Assembly (NCBI RefSeq): GCF_019203985.1 | Contig: NZ_JAGSPD010000014.1 | Coordinates: 16,628-80,627 of the forward strand | Reading direction: 5' to 3' | From: Winogradskyella luteola | GTDB taxonomy: Bacteria; Bacteroidota; Bacteroidia; Flavobacteriales; Flavobacteriaceae | Length of the DNA: 64,000 nt | Shown here: positions 8,558-18,131 of the stretch, piece by piece | Layout of the letters: each line of letters starts with the position of its first letter | How positions within the stretch are numbered: position 1 is the stretch's first letter | Notes under the pieces: generated by a model | Databases searched by the model: none | Seen by the model: only the letters and a program-made list of their open reading frames with translations | Told to the model about the DNA's origin: nothing | Translations under genes and position numbers: made by a program

Positions 8558-9838
8558 ATGGCTGTTTTAGACCACATTTCATCGCAAGAGGCGATGGCAC
8601 TAGAAAACAAGTATGGAGCACAAAATTACCACCCATTACCAGTAGTACTGAGTAAAGGCGACGGTGTTTTTGTTTGGGATGTCGAAGGCAAAAAGTATTA
8701 CGACTTTTTATCAGCGTATTCTTCATTGAACCAAGGGCATTGCCACCCAAAAATTGTGAATGCTATGACTGAGCAGGCACAACGATTAACATTAACCTCA
8801 AGAGCATTTTATAACGATATGCTTGGACGCTACGAAAAGTATGCGACTGAGTTTTTTAAGTTCGATAAGATGTTGCCAATGAATTCAGGCGCCGAGGCCG
8901 TGGAAACTGCAATCAAACTTTGTAGAAAATGGGCTTATGAGGTAAAAGGTATAGACTTGAACAAAGCAGAAATTATTGTTTGCAAAAACAACTTTCACGG
9001 AAGAACAACAACTATCATTTCGTTTTCTAACGATCCTGTAGCACGAAAGAATTTTGGCCCCTACACAAATGGATTCATAAAAGTAGAGTATGATAATCTA
9101 GAAGAACTGGAAGCAGTTTTAAGTTCCAACCCTAATATAGCTGGGTTTATGGTAGAGCCAATTCAAGGAGAGGCTGGTGTTTACGTACCTAGCGAAAATT
9201 ACCTAAGAGAAGCTAAAGCACTTTGTGAAAAGTACAATGTCTTATTTATAGCCGATGAAGTACAAACGGGTATTGCGCGCACAGGCCGTTTATTGGCAAG
9301 TTGTGGTAATTGTACATGTTCTGATAAGAACTGTTCTGGTACGCCAGATGTAAAGCCAGATGTACTAATTCTTGGTAAAGCATTAAGTGGAGGTTTATAT
9401 CCTGTCTCTGCTGTAATGGCTAATAATGAAATAATGAACGTAATTCAACCGGGAAATCACGGAAGTACATTTGGTGGAAACCCTATTGCAGCTGCTGTTG
9501 CTATTGCTGCACTTGAGGTTGTGAAAGAAGAAAAACTAGCCGAAAATGCAGATTACCTCGGAAAAGTTTTTAGAGCAGAGATGAATAAGTTTATTGAAAC
9601 CTCATCTATCGTAAATTTGGTTAGAGGTAAAGGTTTGTTAAATGCTATTGTAATTAATGATGACGAAGACAGTGATACAGCATGGAATATTTGCTTAAAA
9701 CTAAGGGATAATGGATTATTGGCAAAGCCAACACATGGTAACATTATTCGTTTTGCACCTCCTTTGGTAATGAGCGAAGAACAGTTATTAGATTGTGTTT
9801 CTATTATAATTAAGACTTTAAAAGCGTTTGAAGACTAA
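8558..9838 (+). CDS. rocD: Ornithine--oxo-acid aminotransferase
   Basis: This 426-residue PLP enzyme transfers the delta-amino group of ornithine to 2-oxoglutarate, giving glutamate semialdehyde for arginine/proline catabolism. It has the class-III aminotransferase layout: [12 protein letters not shown] at about 109-120, [24 protein letters not shown] with PLP-contacting Asp233, and the Schiff-base lysine in ILGKALSGG (Lys274). Between Asp233 and Lys274 sits an insertion with four cysteines (Cys249, 252, 254 and 259) that ordinary OATs lack. It is transcribed alone, followed by a strong bidirectional terminator at 9855-9900. Confidence 0.95.
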   Translation: MAVLDHISSQEAMALENKYGAQNYHPLPVVLSKGDGVFVWDVEGKKYYDFLSAYSSLNQGHCHPKIVNAMTEQAQRLTLTSRAFYNDMLGRYEKYATEFFKFDKMLPMNSGAEAVETAIKLCRKWAYEVKGIDLNKAEIIVCKNNFHGRTTTIISFSNDPVARKNFGPYTNGFIKVEYDNLEELEAVLSSNPNIAGFMVEPIQGEAGVYVPSENYLREAKALCEKYNVLFIADEVQTGIARTGRLLASCGNCTCSDKNCSGTPDVKPDVLILGKALSGGLYPVSAVMANNEIMNVIQPGNHGSTFGGNPIAAAVAIAALEVVKEEKLAENADYLGKVFRAEMNKFIETSSIVNLVRGKGLLNAIVINDDEDSDTAWNICLKLRDNGLLAKPTHGNIIRFAPPLVMSEEQLLDCVSIIIKTLKAFED

Positions 9839-9854
9839 TAGAAGTTGATTCTTT

Positions 9855-9900
9855 ATATAGCAAAAAAGCGATTCTACATAGAATCGCTTTTTTGCTATAT
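9855..9900. terminator. Bidirectional intrinsic terminator after rocD
   Basis: A perfect inverted repeat with 22-base arms and a 2-base loop. Each arm carries an A or T run, so the hairpin ends in a T-tract on both strands. It lies between the convergent rocD and the CCC-motif gene and should stop transcription from both sides. Confidence 0.9.
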
Positions 9901-9912
9901 ATCTTTATAAGT

Positions 9913-10248
9913 TTATTGACCTTGGGCTTCTAGTGCTTCTTGGTAGGATCTCATAAATTCGTCATACATTTCATCCCAACCAACTGTAGCAATTACATAA
10001 ATCACTCTTATTATCATTAAGACATTTATTATAACTGCAACTAACGCAATAATTTTTGCAGTATTCATTGATTTCACCTGAGATTGGTCATAACCATCAG
10101 GGTCAGCATTTACTTGCTTTAAATTATTTTTTGCTATAAAATAAGCAATACTTGACGGTATAATTCCTAAGCCCGCTATACAACAACATAAAATACCTAA
10201 AATAGATAAAACATAAATTATTGCAGGGTTGAGTTTCTTTTCTTCCAT
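9913..10248 (-). CDS. CCC-motif small membrane protein
   Basis: The 111-residue protein has two transmembrane helices (about 8-37 and 63-87). The first contains the triple cysteine ILCCCIAGLGIIPSSIAYFIA, which gives this Bacteroidota family its name. Between them is a polar loop (NNLKQVNADPDGYDQSQVK), and the C-terminal tail is acidic. It belongs to the DUF4190-like group of small two-helix proteins and probably sits in the inner membrane. It follows the DUF2752 gene with an 8-base gap, so both are one transcript. Function unknown. Confidence 0.8.
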   Translation of the reverse strand: MEEKKLNPAIIYVLSILGILCCCIAGLGIIPSSIAYFIAKNNLKQVNADPDGYDQSQVKSMNTAKIIALVAVIINVLMIIRVIYVIATVGWDEMYDEFMRSYQEALEAQGQ

Positions 10249-10256
10249 TGTTAATT

Positions 10257-10556
10257 TTATTTAAGATAAAGTTTAAGTAAGTAATTGCCTATGATGGTAA
10301 CCACATTCAGAATAGCCAATATAGTAATAATTTTAGTTCCTTTTTTAAAATTTTTAAAACTGTTTACGATTATAAAACCTAATAATGCCATAAGCGTATA
10401 TACAGCAGGATACATAATAAAGGCATCAATAAATTGACCTTCAATTAAAAATGCAATAGAACGTTGAAGCCCACAACCCATGCAGTCAAACCCAAATAAC
10501 TTCTTATTAAGGCAAGGTAACATGTAATCATCAAGTCCTTTAAGTACCAAAAACAT
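10257..10556 (-). CDS. DUF2752 domain membrane protein
   Basis: The 99-residue protein carries the DUF2752 signature CLNKKLFGFDCMGCGLQRS, with the conserved CxGCG-type pattern, followed by helices YPAVYTLMALLGFIIVNSF and IITILAILNVVTIIGNYLL. It is an integral membrane protein of unknown function. In Bacteroidota it often pairs with a CCC-motif gene, as here. ATG at 10556; the upstream gap to the divergent gene at 10648 holds the promoters. Confidence 0.85.
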   Translation of the reverse strand: MFLVLKGLDDYMLPCLNKKLFGFDCMGCGLQRSIAFLIEGQFIDAFIMYPAVYTLMALLGFIIVNSFKNFKKGTKIITILAILNVVTIIGNYLLKLYLK

Positions 10557-10647
10557 AATGCTAAAATAAGGTTTTGCTTAATAATTTTATAATTGCTGTT
10601 CTAAATTGTTCAAAACCTTATTTTTGTACCTGCAATCTTATTTCATA

Positions 10648-10866
10648 ATGAATATATCTAGACTTATAAGTTTTATATGTATAGTTACAGGTGGCATCAT
10701 TGCCATCTATGCACAAGCAGAAGAACAACAAAACACCTATTTATTAATGGGTGGCATCGTACTACTCATGTTTGGTGTCTATAGAATATCGAGGCATATT
10801 CCAAGTAAGTATGATAAGCAAGACGAAGAGACTTTTGTTAAAAGTGAAAAGGAAGATGAAGATTAA
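10648..10866 (+). CDS. Small two-helix membrane protein
   Basis: The frame is open from 10606, but the ATG at 10648 gives a product that starts directly with a membrane helix (MNISRLISFICIVTGGIIAIYA) and avoids running the coding start into the likely -7 element TATTTTTG at 10619-10626. The 72-residue protein has a second helix, TYLLMGGIVLLMFGVYRIS, and an acidic tail. Its last 11 bases overlap the Smr-domain gene, so they are translationally linked. Function unknown. Confidence 0.65.
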   Translation: MNISRLISFICIVTGGIIAIYAQAEEQQNTYLLMGGIVLLMFGVYRISRHIPSKYDKQDEETFVKSEKEDED

Positions 10867-11413
10867 GATTGGAGATAGTGTTGAGACCATTGACGATAAC
10901 ATTTCTGGAACTGTTATTAAAACATCAGGAGATATTATAACTATTGAAGATGCTGATGGTTTTGAGTTTCAGTTCGAGGCCAATGAGTTAATGATTTCCA
11001 ATTCTAAAAATGCTTTGGAAAATGCCATTCACAATTCTGATATTGAAGCTGTAAAAAAGGAAAAAGAGACTACAAAACGAAAAAATGTGCCTGCTGTAAA
11101 ACCCAAAGAGCGCAACGCACCTAAGTTTGAAGTTGATTTGCACATCCATCATTTAACAGACTCCACGAGAGGCATGACCAATTTTGATATGCTCAATCTA
11201 CAGTTAGATACAGCCCGTAGACAATTAGAATTTGCCATTAGAAAGCGTATTCCGAAAATGGTATTTATACATGGAGTAGGAGAAGGAGTGCTTAGACAAG
11301 AATTAGAAACATTGTTCGGTAGATATAATAATGTAAAGTTCTACGATGCCGATTACAAAACCTACGGCTTGGGCGCTACCGAGGTTAGAATATTTCAGAA
11401 TATTGAGGGGTAG
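10856..11413 (+). CDS. Smr-domain protein (MutS2 C-terminal-like)
   Basis: From the ATG at 10856 the product has 185 residues: an N-terminal KOW/MutS2-like beta domain (MKIKIGDSVETIDDNISG, about 1-50), a lysine-rich linker, and a C-terminal Smr domain (about 95-185). That domain carries the hallmark EVDLHIHHL and FIHGVGEGVLRQEL blocks, giving the DLHxH and HGxG motifs. Smr domains bind or nick nucleic acids, and related proteins act in ribosome rescue or DNA repair. The stand-alone Bacteroidota form is uncharacterised. The open frame reaches back to 10751, but that would overlap the upstream gene far more. Confidence 0.88.
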   Translation: MKIKIGDSVETIDDNISGTVIKTSGDIITIEDADGFEFQFEANELMISNSKNALENAIHNSDIEAVKKEKETTKRKNVPAVKPKERNAPKFEVDLHIHHLTDSTRGMTNFDMLNLQLDTARRQLEFAIRKRIPKMVFIHGVGEGVLRQELETLFGRYNNVKFYDADYKTYGLGATEVRIFQNIEG

Positions 11414-11428
11414 TTATAATTATATGCC

Positions 11429-12364
11429 TCATTCTTGCTCTACATCGAATGAATAAATTAATGTACCAAGATCAATTTGCTCTGATGAGAGTATTTGTAG
11501 ATTAATACCAGTAACCATAAAATTAACTGTTACTGATCTTGTATATTCATTATCATCAGTTACTCCTAAATCTGCAAAGGAATCATCTGCTTCAGAATAT
11601 AAATATCTATAAACATCCATACCCTCAGTATCTACAACTTCGTTAATGCTAGCTCTTGGATTTTTCTCACCACTATCATCTTCCAATCGTGTATCTACAC
11701 CATCATTATCATCGTCCTCATCTAAATAATCTGGGTCCTCGTCTCCATCAGTATTTAATGGATTTGTAGTAGGGTCACCATCGCCATCTAAATCATCGGT
11801 ATCAATCTCAAGACTGGTTGGTACATTGTCATTATCATCATCCTCATCTTGGTAATCTGGAATTCCATCATTATCCCAATCTTGTGCATTGGGGTAATCG
11901 CCATTTTCATCCATCTCACCTCTGTTTTCTAAATCAGAGGGAATGCCATCACCATCATCATCTTCTATTGTCACAGTAACATATACTGTACCAGAATCGG
12001 CTTCGTAATCTTCAACAATATTTAGGTTTGCTGGCGGAATAGGATCACATAGCTCTCCATCCTCAACAGCTCTATTGTAGGTTCTGTATATAAATCTTAT
12101 TGACGAACCATTGATAGTTAACTCTGTTGGCATGTCAACAGGAGTAGGTTCCGTATATGGAAAATCTTGATTATTTGCCCTAGGTATTATCAATGATAAA
12201 GACTCATTAGGGTCTTCCCTCAAATCATATATTAAAAAGGATTCTGTATTATTGGTACAAAGGTCTAGTACTTGGTCAAATTCTAAATCAACAGTTATAA
12301 TATCACCATCGTCACAGGTGATTAAACTTAGAAAACAAAAACATATAAATAAACGACGTATCAT
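11429..12364 (-). CDS. Lipoprotein with thrombospondin type-3-like calcium-binding repeats
   Basis: The ATG at 12364 is followed by a lipoprotein signal (FICFCFLSLITCDDGD), so the 311-residue product should be anchored at the outer membrane or surface. The N-terminal half (about 30-135) is an unrecognised beta-rich domain. The middle (about 140-250) is a run of acidic DxDxDGxxD repeats such as DDDGDGIPSDLENRGEMD, typical of calcium-binding TSP3 loops. The C-terminal part, about 60 residues, is again beta-rich. It is probably surface-exposed and calcium-stiffened. A longer frame to 12415 has no good start. Confidence 0.75.
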   Translation of the reverse strand: MIRRLFICFCFLSLITCDDGDIITVDLEFDQVLDLCTNNTESFLIYDLREDPNESLSLIIPRANNQDFPYTEPTPVDMPTELTINGSSIRFIYRTYNRAVEDGELCDPIPPANLNIVEDYEADSGTVYVTVTIEDDDGDGIPSDLENRGEMDENGDYPNAQDWDNDGIPDYQDEDDDNDNVPTSLEIDTDDLDGDGDPTTNPLNTDGDEDPDYLDEDDDNDGVDTRLEDDSGEKNPRASINEVVDTEGMDVYRYLYSEADDSFADLGVTDDNEYTRSVTVNFMVTGINLQILSSEQIDLGTLIYSFDVEQE

Positions 12365-12472
12365 AGACTCAAATTTGAACAAAAATAACGGATTTGTAAA
12401 ATTATAACGTTGCATTATCCAAATAATTTTATTTACGATATTTTTGCAACACCTATTAAAGTTAAGTTACAT

Positions 12473-13618
12473 ATGAAGCAGGTATATTTAGACAATGCAG
12501 CTACTACGGCCTTAAGACCAGAAGTTATAGAGCGAATGACAGATGTACTTCAGAACAGTTATGGTAATGCGTCATCAACACATGGTTTTGGACGTGCTTC
12601 TAAAGCTCTTTTGGAGCAATGCAGAAAAAATATTGCGAGCCACTTTAACATCTCTGCTTCAGAAATTGTGTTTACTTCTGGAGGGACCGAAGCTGATAAT
12701 TTAGCACTGCGCAGTGCCGTGAGAGATTTAGGTGTTACGGAAATCATTACATCTAAAATTGAACATCATGCAGTTTTGCATACCGCAGAGCAATTAAAGG
12801 GTGAATACAATATAAAATTGAACTTTGTCAATTTGGATGATTGTGGCTTGGTGGACTATGAGCATTTGGAAACGTTGTTAGATAATGCAGATAAAGCCAT
12901 TGTGAGTTTGATGCATGTTAACAACGAAGTTGGTAATATTTTGGATGTCGTTAAGGTCGCTAGACTTTGTAAACGCAATAATGTACTCTTTCATTCAGAT
13001 ATGGTGCAATCTGTTGGGCATTTTAAATTAGACTTGAAGGAGATTACTGTTGATTTTATGGCAGCTAGCGCACATAAATTTCACGGCCCCAAAGGTGTTG
13101 GGTTTTGTTATGTAAGGAAAGAATCTGGTTTAAAACCATTAATTTTTGGAGGTGAGCAGGAGAGAGGTTATAGAGCTGGCACTGAAGCTGTGCATAATAT
13201 TGTTGGTATGGACGAAGCGCTAAAAATGGCTTATAATAATCTAGATGTTGAAAAAGCATACGTGTCTGGTTTAAAAACGTATTTTATTGAACAACTGGAG
13301 AGTAGTATACAAAATGTAAGCTTTAATGGAGGTTGTAAGGATGTTTTAAATAGTACATATACTCTAGTCAATGTGTGTTTGCCCATTGCACCCGAAAAAG
13401 CACCAATGTTACAATTTCAATTGGACCTAAAAGGAATTGCCTGTTCTAAAGGTAGCGCATGCCAAAGTGGAAGTAGTAAACAATCTCATGTGCTTACAGC
13501 AATTCTTGATAATGAAAACTTAAAAAAGCCTTCAGTGCGTTTCTCCTTTAGTATTTTTAACACAAAAGATGAGTTAGACTATGTTATAAATGTCTTAAAG
13601 GAATTTGTTAATTCTTAA
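12473..13618 (+). CDS. Cysteine desulfurase (NifS/IscS-like)
   Basis: This PLP enzyme releases sulfur from cysteine for Fe-S clusters and thio-modifications. It starts MKQVYLDNAATTALRPEV from the ATG at 12473. The PLP lysine is in AASAHKFHGPKGVGF and the catalytic cysteine loop is KGSACQSGS. The class-V aminotransferase pattern FTSGGTEADNLAL is present. The 381-residue length fits IscS/NifS rather than SufS. No Fe-S scaffold gene is adjacent, so the recipient is unknown. Its last 11 bases overlap the convergent T9SS gene. Confidence 0.93.
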   Translation: MKQVYLDNAATTALRPEVIERMTDVLQNSYGNASSTHGFGRASKALLEQCRKNIASHFNISASEIVFTSGGTEADNLALRSAVRDLGVTEIITSKIEHHAVLHTAEQLKGEYNIKLNFVNLDDCGLVDYEHLETLLDNADKAIVSLMHVNNEVGNILDVVKVARLCKRNNVLFHSDMVQSVGHFKLDLKEITVDFMAASAHKFHGPKGVGFCYVRKESGLKPLIFGGEQERGYRAGTEAVHNIVGMDEALKMAYNNLDVEKAYVSGLKTYFIEQLESSIQNVSFNGGCKDVLNSTYTLVNVCLPIAPEKAPMLQFQLDLKGIACSKGSACQSGSSKQSHVLTAILDNENLKKPSVRFSFSIFNTKDELDYVINVLKEFVNS

Positions 13619-15425
13619 CAATAATCTTTTCTGATTTTACGATGTTTGAGTCAGAAATGACTTTAACGATATAAACAGCATCACTTAGATTAACTGTAGA
13701 CAATTTATATCGATCAGAAACACCATCATATAGGCTATTTAGCATTCTCTTACCTGAAATATCAAAAACCTCAATTGATTTCACATTCAGTCCGTTAGGA
13801 TTTAAAACTGAAAGTTGACGCAAACTATTATTTTGATTTATAGTAAGTTTACTAATTTCAAAGTCATCAATATTAAGAGATTCACCAGGTACAAATACTA
13901 TTTCAAAACGCTCAGCGTAATTACCGGGGTCAATATTCAACTCGTAATCTTGTTCTCTAAGATTTACATAGAGTTCATTTTCAATATCATGGATATATAT
14001 GTCTTGGGCATCATCAAAATTTTGAATATCAAAAACCCTGAAACGTAAAGGCTGTTGATTTTCTACATCAATAACCAATGGGATGGTTAACATTTCATCA
14101 AAAGGATATGCCAAACCAGAGTATATATCATCATTTTGGGTAAAGTAAGCATCTGTAGCTAAATTATTTGAACGATGTAATTCTAGACCTCTATCATCCC
14201 CAAAAGTGGCACTGTCAAGAAAATTCAATAAAAGCTGTCTTGTATATTGCCCTTCACTAACAGTAAAATCTATATTAATTCTAAACCTTTGGCAATGCGC
14301 AGGGACAACAGGTAAGCCATTGTCTTGGTAGTCTACATCTGCATTAGAGTTTGTATTTGCAACATTAGCACCTCTAAAGAAATAACTATTTGCTCCTTCT
14401 TTTTGAAAAACACGATGAGAGTTTTTTGTAGTCACCACATTTGTAGTACCAGTTCGCCCTTCAACCATAAAACCCTGTCCTATTGGAATATAGCGTCTTG
14501 CTTGTTTTGTGCCACCAGGAGGGCCAGGAGGTATACCTACTGTGTTACCAGCACCATCATAGGTTTCGAATTGAGCAAAAGCGTTTGATATTATTGTACC
14601 AAAAGCATCAATTGTGAATTCGTGATAACCACCGATGTAATCTGTTACATTATGAGAAGCTACGGTACCATCTTGTTCCCAGTAAAAAAGGGTTCCGATT
14701 ATTTCGTTAACGTTGTCCGAATCGTGTATAAAAGCAGCAGAATCCATAGCACTTGGGTACGGATTACCAACCAGTGTAAAATTACCATTAGAAACAGGAT
14801 TTGTTATCGTTCCGTTATTCGGCTTACCTCTAAAGTCATAAACTTGACTTCCTGTAGTTGCAGTACCATTACCTTTCATGGTAAACCCTAAACCTGGATC
14901 TATTGCACCACTTTCACCTACATACACCCAATCTGAATAATTAGACGATGTTTCATAAGTGTATAACCAACGGTTAGAAATCGTTAAAGGGGATGCACTA
15001 CCATTAAGACCACCAGTAAACAATGCTGGCACGGATGTTATAAGTCCATCTACATCATTCAATAAATTTACTCTACTTGTTTCATTACCACTAAGTGTAG
15101 AGTTATTGCCCACGGGTGAACACCAGTAGTTATAGCTCCATTGATTAACCGTACCTGTTTGGTATATACTGAGTTTACCTTCGCCAGAATTGCCAGTAGG
15201 CGCGGTTAAATCGCCTTGTATCAATTGTGCCTCGTTGCGCAAATAAATATGACTGTTGTTTTCAAGGCTAATATCATCAGTTACAAATAGTGGTGCCGTA
15301 GTCGGTCCACTTGTAAAAGCAGTACCGTCTACATAGACATAACTACCGTTACTTACAAATAAATCGGATTGTGCTGAAGCTATACTAAAACATAGCATTA
15401 GGCACGCAATCGGGGTGTATTTCAT
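13608..15425 (-). CDS. T9SS cargo protein with type A C-terminal sorting domain
   Basis: The 605-residue protein has a signal peptide (YTPIACLMLCFSIASAQ) and a long beta-rich body with glycine/asparagine-rich segments. At the C-terminus (about 525-605) is a type A sorting domain, including IEVFDISGKRMLNS and VKSEKIIVKN. That domain targets proteins through the type IX secretion system to the surface, where it is normally removed. No enzymatic domain is recognised, so it may be an adhesin or structural surface protein. It lies 137 bases downstream of the TonB-dependent receptor gene. Confidence 0.85.
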   Translation of the reverse strand: MKYTPIACLMLCFSIASAQSDLFVSNGSYVYVDGTAFTSGPTTAPLFVTDDISLENNSHIYLRNEAQLIQGDLTAPTGNSGEGKLSIYQTGTVNQWSYNYWCSPVGNNSTLSGNETSRVNLLNDVDGLITSVPALFTGGLNGSASPLTISNRWLYTYETSSNYSDWVYVGESGAIDPGLGFTMKGNGTATTGSQVYDFRGKPNNGTITNPVSNGNFTLVGNPYPSAMDSAAFIHDSDNVNEIIGTLFYWEQDGTVASHNVTDYIGGYHEFTIDAFGTIISNAFAQFETYDGAGNTVGIPPGPPGGTKQARRYIPIGQGFMVEGRTGTTNVVTTKNSHRVFQKEGANSYFFRGANVANTNSNADVDYQDNGLPVVPAHCQRFRINIDFTVSEGQYTRQLLLNFLDSATFGDDRGLELHRSNNLATDAYFTQNDDIYSGLAYPFDEMLTIPLVIDVENQQPLRFRVFDIQNFDDAQDIYIHDIENELYVNLREQDYELNIDPGNYAERFEIVFVPGESLNIDDFEISKLTINQNNSLRQLSVLNPNGLNVKSIEVFDISGKRMLNSLYDGVSDRYKLSTVNLSDAVYIVKVISDSNIVKSEKIIVKN

Positions 15426-15562
15426 GCTTAATAAATTTATAACTATAGCTTAGATAGGGTAACCTAGAGTGTATTATATGATTGCAAATTTATGAAATTC
15501 AATACTATTCTTACAGTTATAGAACGAGAAATTCGGTAGTTTCATCAAATATTTCGATATAA

Positions 15563-18028
15563 TCAAAATCTAGCCGACAATCTTAAATTAAAAACACGTG
15601 GTGTTAAAAAGTTAGGAATAGCAAATTGACGTTTGGTATAGACATCTCTTACCCAAGTATTGGTAATAGTGTTTTGATTGTTAAACATGTTATAGATTTC
15701 AAAACCAAGAGAGAGTTCTTTAAACTTCTTTTTCCAACGTGCATTGTATGTTTTTGTAGGATTGACCAACTCTAGTGAAATACCTAAATCTGCACGTCTG
15801 TAATCACGCAAACGTATCTGAAAATCATAAGGATCTGCATAACTCGGTGAACCACCAGGTACGCCAGTATTATATACCAAGTTAAGATACATCTTTAAAT
15901 TGGGCATGTTTGGCACATAATCTTGAAACAAAGCACCAAACTTTAAACGCTGGTCTGTTGGCCTTGAGATATACCCGCGATTATCTATATTCTCTTCAGT
16001 TTTTAGATAACCAAAACTAAACCACGATTCCGTACCAGGTACAAACTCACCATTTAATCTCATATCCAATCCATAAGCATAAGCCGTAGCATTATTTTTA
16101 GCCCTATATCGAATCCTTACATTTTCTAAAGTGTAAGGATTAACGTCGGTTAACCCTTTGTAGTACGCTTCAGTAACAAGTTTAAAAGGTCTATCCCAAA
16201 TCTTAAAACTGTATTCGTTGCCTAATACAATATGAAATGATTTCTGCGCTTTTACATTGGGTTGTACTACACCAGAAGAATCTCTTAACTCTCTATAAAA
16301 AGGAGGTTGGTAGTATAAGCCACCTGCAACCCTAAAAAGCATATCCTTGTCCCAGTTGGGTTTAATGGCAAACTGTGCTCTTGGACTAAAAACCGTTTGG
16401 GTGTTGCTTTCAATGTTTTCTCCACTAACAGTCCAGTTGTGTGCCCTAATACCAAGATTATAAAAGACCTCGTTATCTCCCCATTCTGTGCGCTTGCTAT
16501 ACTGCGCAAAAGCTTGTATACGATCAATCTTCACTCTATTGAGTGCTCTAATATTTTCAAAAGCAGTCAATGGACCTTCAAATGGTTGGTAGGGTTGAAG
16601 GTTGGGGATGCTAAAGTTTGGTGGTCTAATGGAGAATCCAGCAGAATCAATAATTTCATATTCCACTAAGCGATCTCTAATATCTTCATGTGTGTATTTT
16701 ACAGACCACTCAACCGTACTTTCCTCATCAATTTTGTAATCTCCACGATGTTCGGCATTAATAATAAAAGCATCCAAATCGTTACGAGCATGTATTAATT
16801 GTGAGCCAATGCCTTCGCTAAATTCTACTTCACCTAAATTTTCATCGCCAATATTAGTGTTAACTTCACCCAAACGGTATTGGGCAAAAATGTCGAAATA
16901 TTCTTGTTCTAGAGTATGGTATGCGGAACCAATAAACTTTAAAGTTAAATCTTCGTTGACAAAATAATTAGCCTTCAAAGCACCAAAATACGTCTGGTAC
17001 TGATCTTCTTCGTTGCCTTCATAAAATACCAACAAAGCCACAGGTTCTTGTAAAGTCCCGAAATTGGTTTGTCTGTTCTCTGGTTGAAAATTGTATTGAT
17101 TTAAAGAAATGTTTCCAAGAAAATTTAAATGAAACTTATCTGAAAAGCGATAGGTTAAATAGGTTTGGGCGTCTGCGAAAACAGGTTCTACGTTACCTTC
17201 GGTTTCTAGATTGTTTAAAATTAGACTGTTGTCTCTGTAGCGTACGCCAGCAATACCAGAAAACTTGCCGTCTTTAGAAATGGCCTCTGCGGCAACGCTT
17301 CCTCCTAAGAAGCTTAAATCGGTTCTTATACCAAAAGCCACAGGATTTCTATATGTTATATCTAATACCGATGATAATTTATCCCCGTACTTAGCCTGAA
17401 AACCACCAGCTGAAAAATCTACATTCTGAACCAAATCCGTATTTACAAAGCTTAAACCTTCTTGGTTTCCAGAACGGATTAAAAACGGTCTGTAGACTTC
17501 TATCTCATTAACATACACCAAGTTTTCGTCAAAATTTCCACCACGTACTGAGTACTGTGTACTTAATTCATTAGAAATATTTACACCAGGTAAGGTCTTT
17601 AGAATATTTTCTACACCTGGCTGCGCACCTTTTATGTTTCTTAATGTAGCTGGATCTATGGAAACAAGACCATCAATTCTTGTTCTAGTATTATTGTTGA
17701 TAACAACATCTGGTAATTGCTCAACTTCAACTAACATAACAGGATTGAATTCTAATTCCTGACCATTTTTTAAGTTGAATTTTTGCACTACACGACTATG
17801 ACCAACATGAGTAAATTCAATAGTAACTTCGGTTCCTGAAGGAATCTTTAGTTCATAAAAGCCATTAGCATTTGTCGCCGTACCTTCTCCAGAAGAAGCT
17901 TTAATGTTTACGTTTTCTATGGGATTATTGAACTCATCAAGGATGACACCTCTTATCGTTGCGGATTGCGAAAAGGAAAATGCACTAAAAAGCAAGCTTA
18001 AGAGGATAATGAAATGTAAGCGTTTCAA
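15563..18028 (-). CDS. TonB-dependent outer-membrane receptor
   Basis: The 821-residue protein has a signal peptide (IILLSLLFSAFSFSQ) and a carboxypeptidase-like regulatory domain (about 22-110, TIRGVILDEFNNPIENVNI). A plug domain (about 130-240, with KTLPGVNISNELSTQYSVRG) and a 22-strand-type beta-barrel follow, closing with FNLRLSARF. It imports a ligand across the outer membrane with TonB energy; the substrate is unknown and no SusD-like partner is adjacent. The start is TTG at 18028, directly before the hydrophobic signal; an in-frame TAA lies two codons upstream and no ATG is available. Confidence 0.92.
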   Translation of the reverse strand: MKRLHFIILLSLLFSAFSFSQSATIRGVILDEFNNPIENVNIKASSGEGTATNANGFYELKIPSGTEVTIEFTHVGHSRVVQKFNLKNGQELEFNPVMLVEVEQLPDVVINNNTRTRIDGLVSIDPATLRNIKGAQPGVENILKTLPGVNISNELSTQYSVRGGNFDENLVYVNEIEVYRPFLIRSGNQEGLSFVNTDLVQNVDFSAGGFQAKYGDKLSSVLDITYRNPVAFGIRTDLSFLGGSVAAEAISKDGKFSGIAGVRYRDNSLILNNLETEGNVEPVFADAQTYLTYRFSDKFHLNFLGNISLNQYNFQPENRQTNFGTLQEPVALLVFYEGNEEDQYQTYFGALKANYFVNEDLTLKFIGSAYHTLEQEYFDIFAQYRLGEVNTNIGDENLGEVEFSEGIGSQLIHARNDLDAFIINAEHRGDYKIDEESTVEWSVKYTHEDIRDRLVEYEIIDSAGFSIRPPNFSIPNLQPYQPFEGPLTAFENIRALNRVKIDRIQAFAQYSKRTEWGDNEVFYNLGIRAHNWTVSGENIESNTQTVFSPRAQFAIKPNWDKDMLFRVAGGLYYQPPFYRELRDSSGVVQPNVKAQKSFHIVLGNEYSFKIWDRPFKLVTEAYYKGLTDVNPYTLENVRIRYRAKNNATAYAYGLDMRLNGEFVPGTESWFSFGYLKTEENIDNRGYISRPTDQRLKFGALFQDYVPNMPNLKMYLNLVYNTGVPGGSPSYADPYDFQIRLRDYRRADLGISLELVNPTKTYNARWKKKFKELSLGFEIYNMFNNQNTITNTWVRDVYTKRQFAIPNFLTPRVFNLRLSARF

Positions 18029-18131
18029 ATATTAGATTTTTAGTTAGGTTTTAGAAGCCAAACCTTAGAAATCGAACCAAATTGTTTTTGTTCTTGTTTC
18101 TAAATAGTGTAGCGGTCTAAGATCTATTTAA

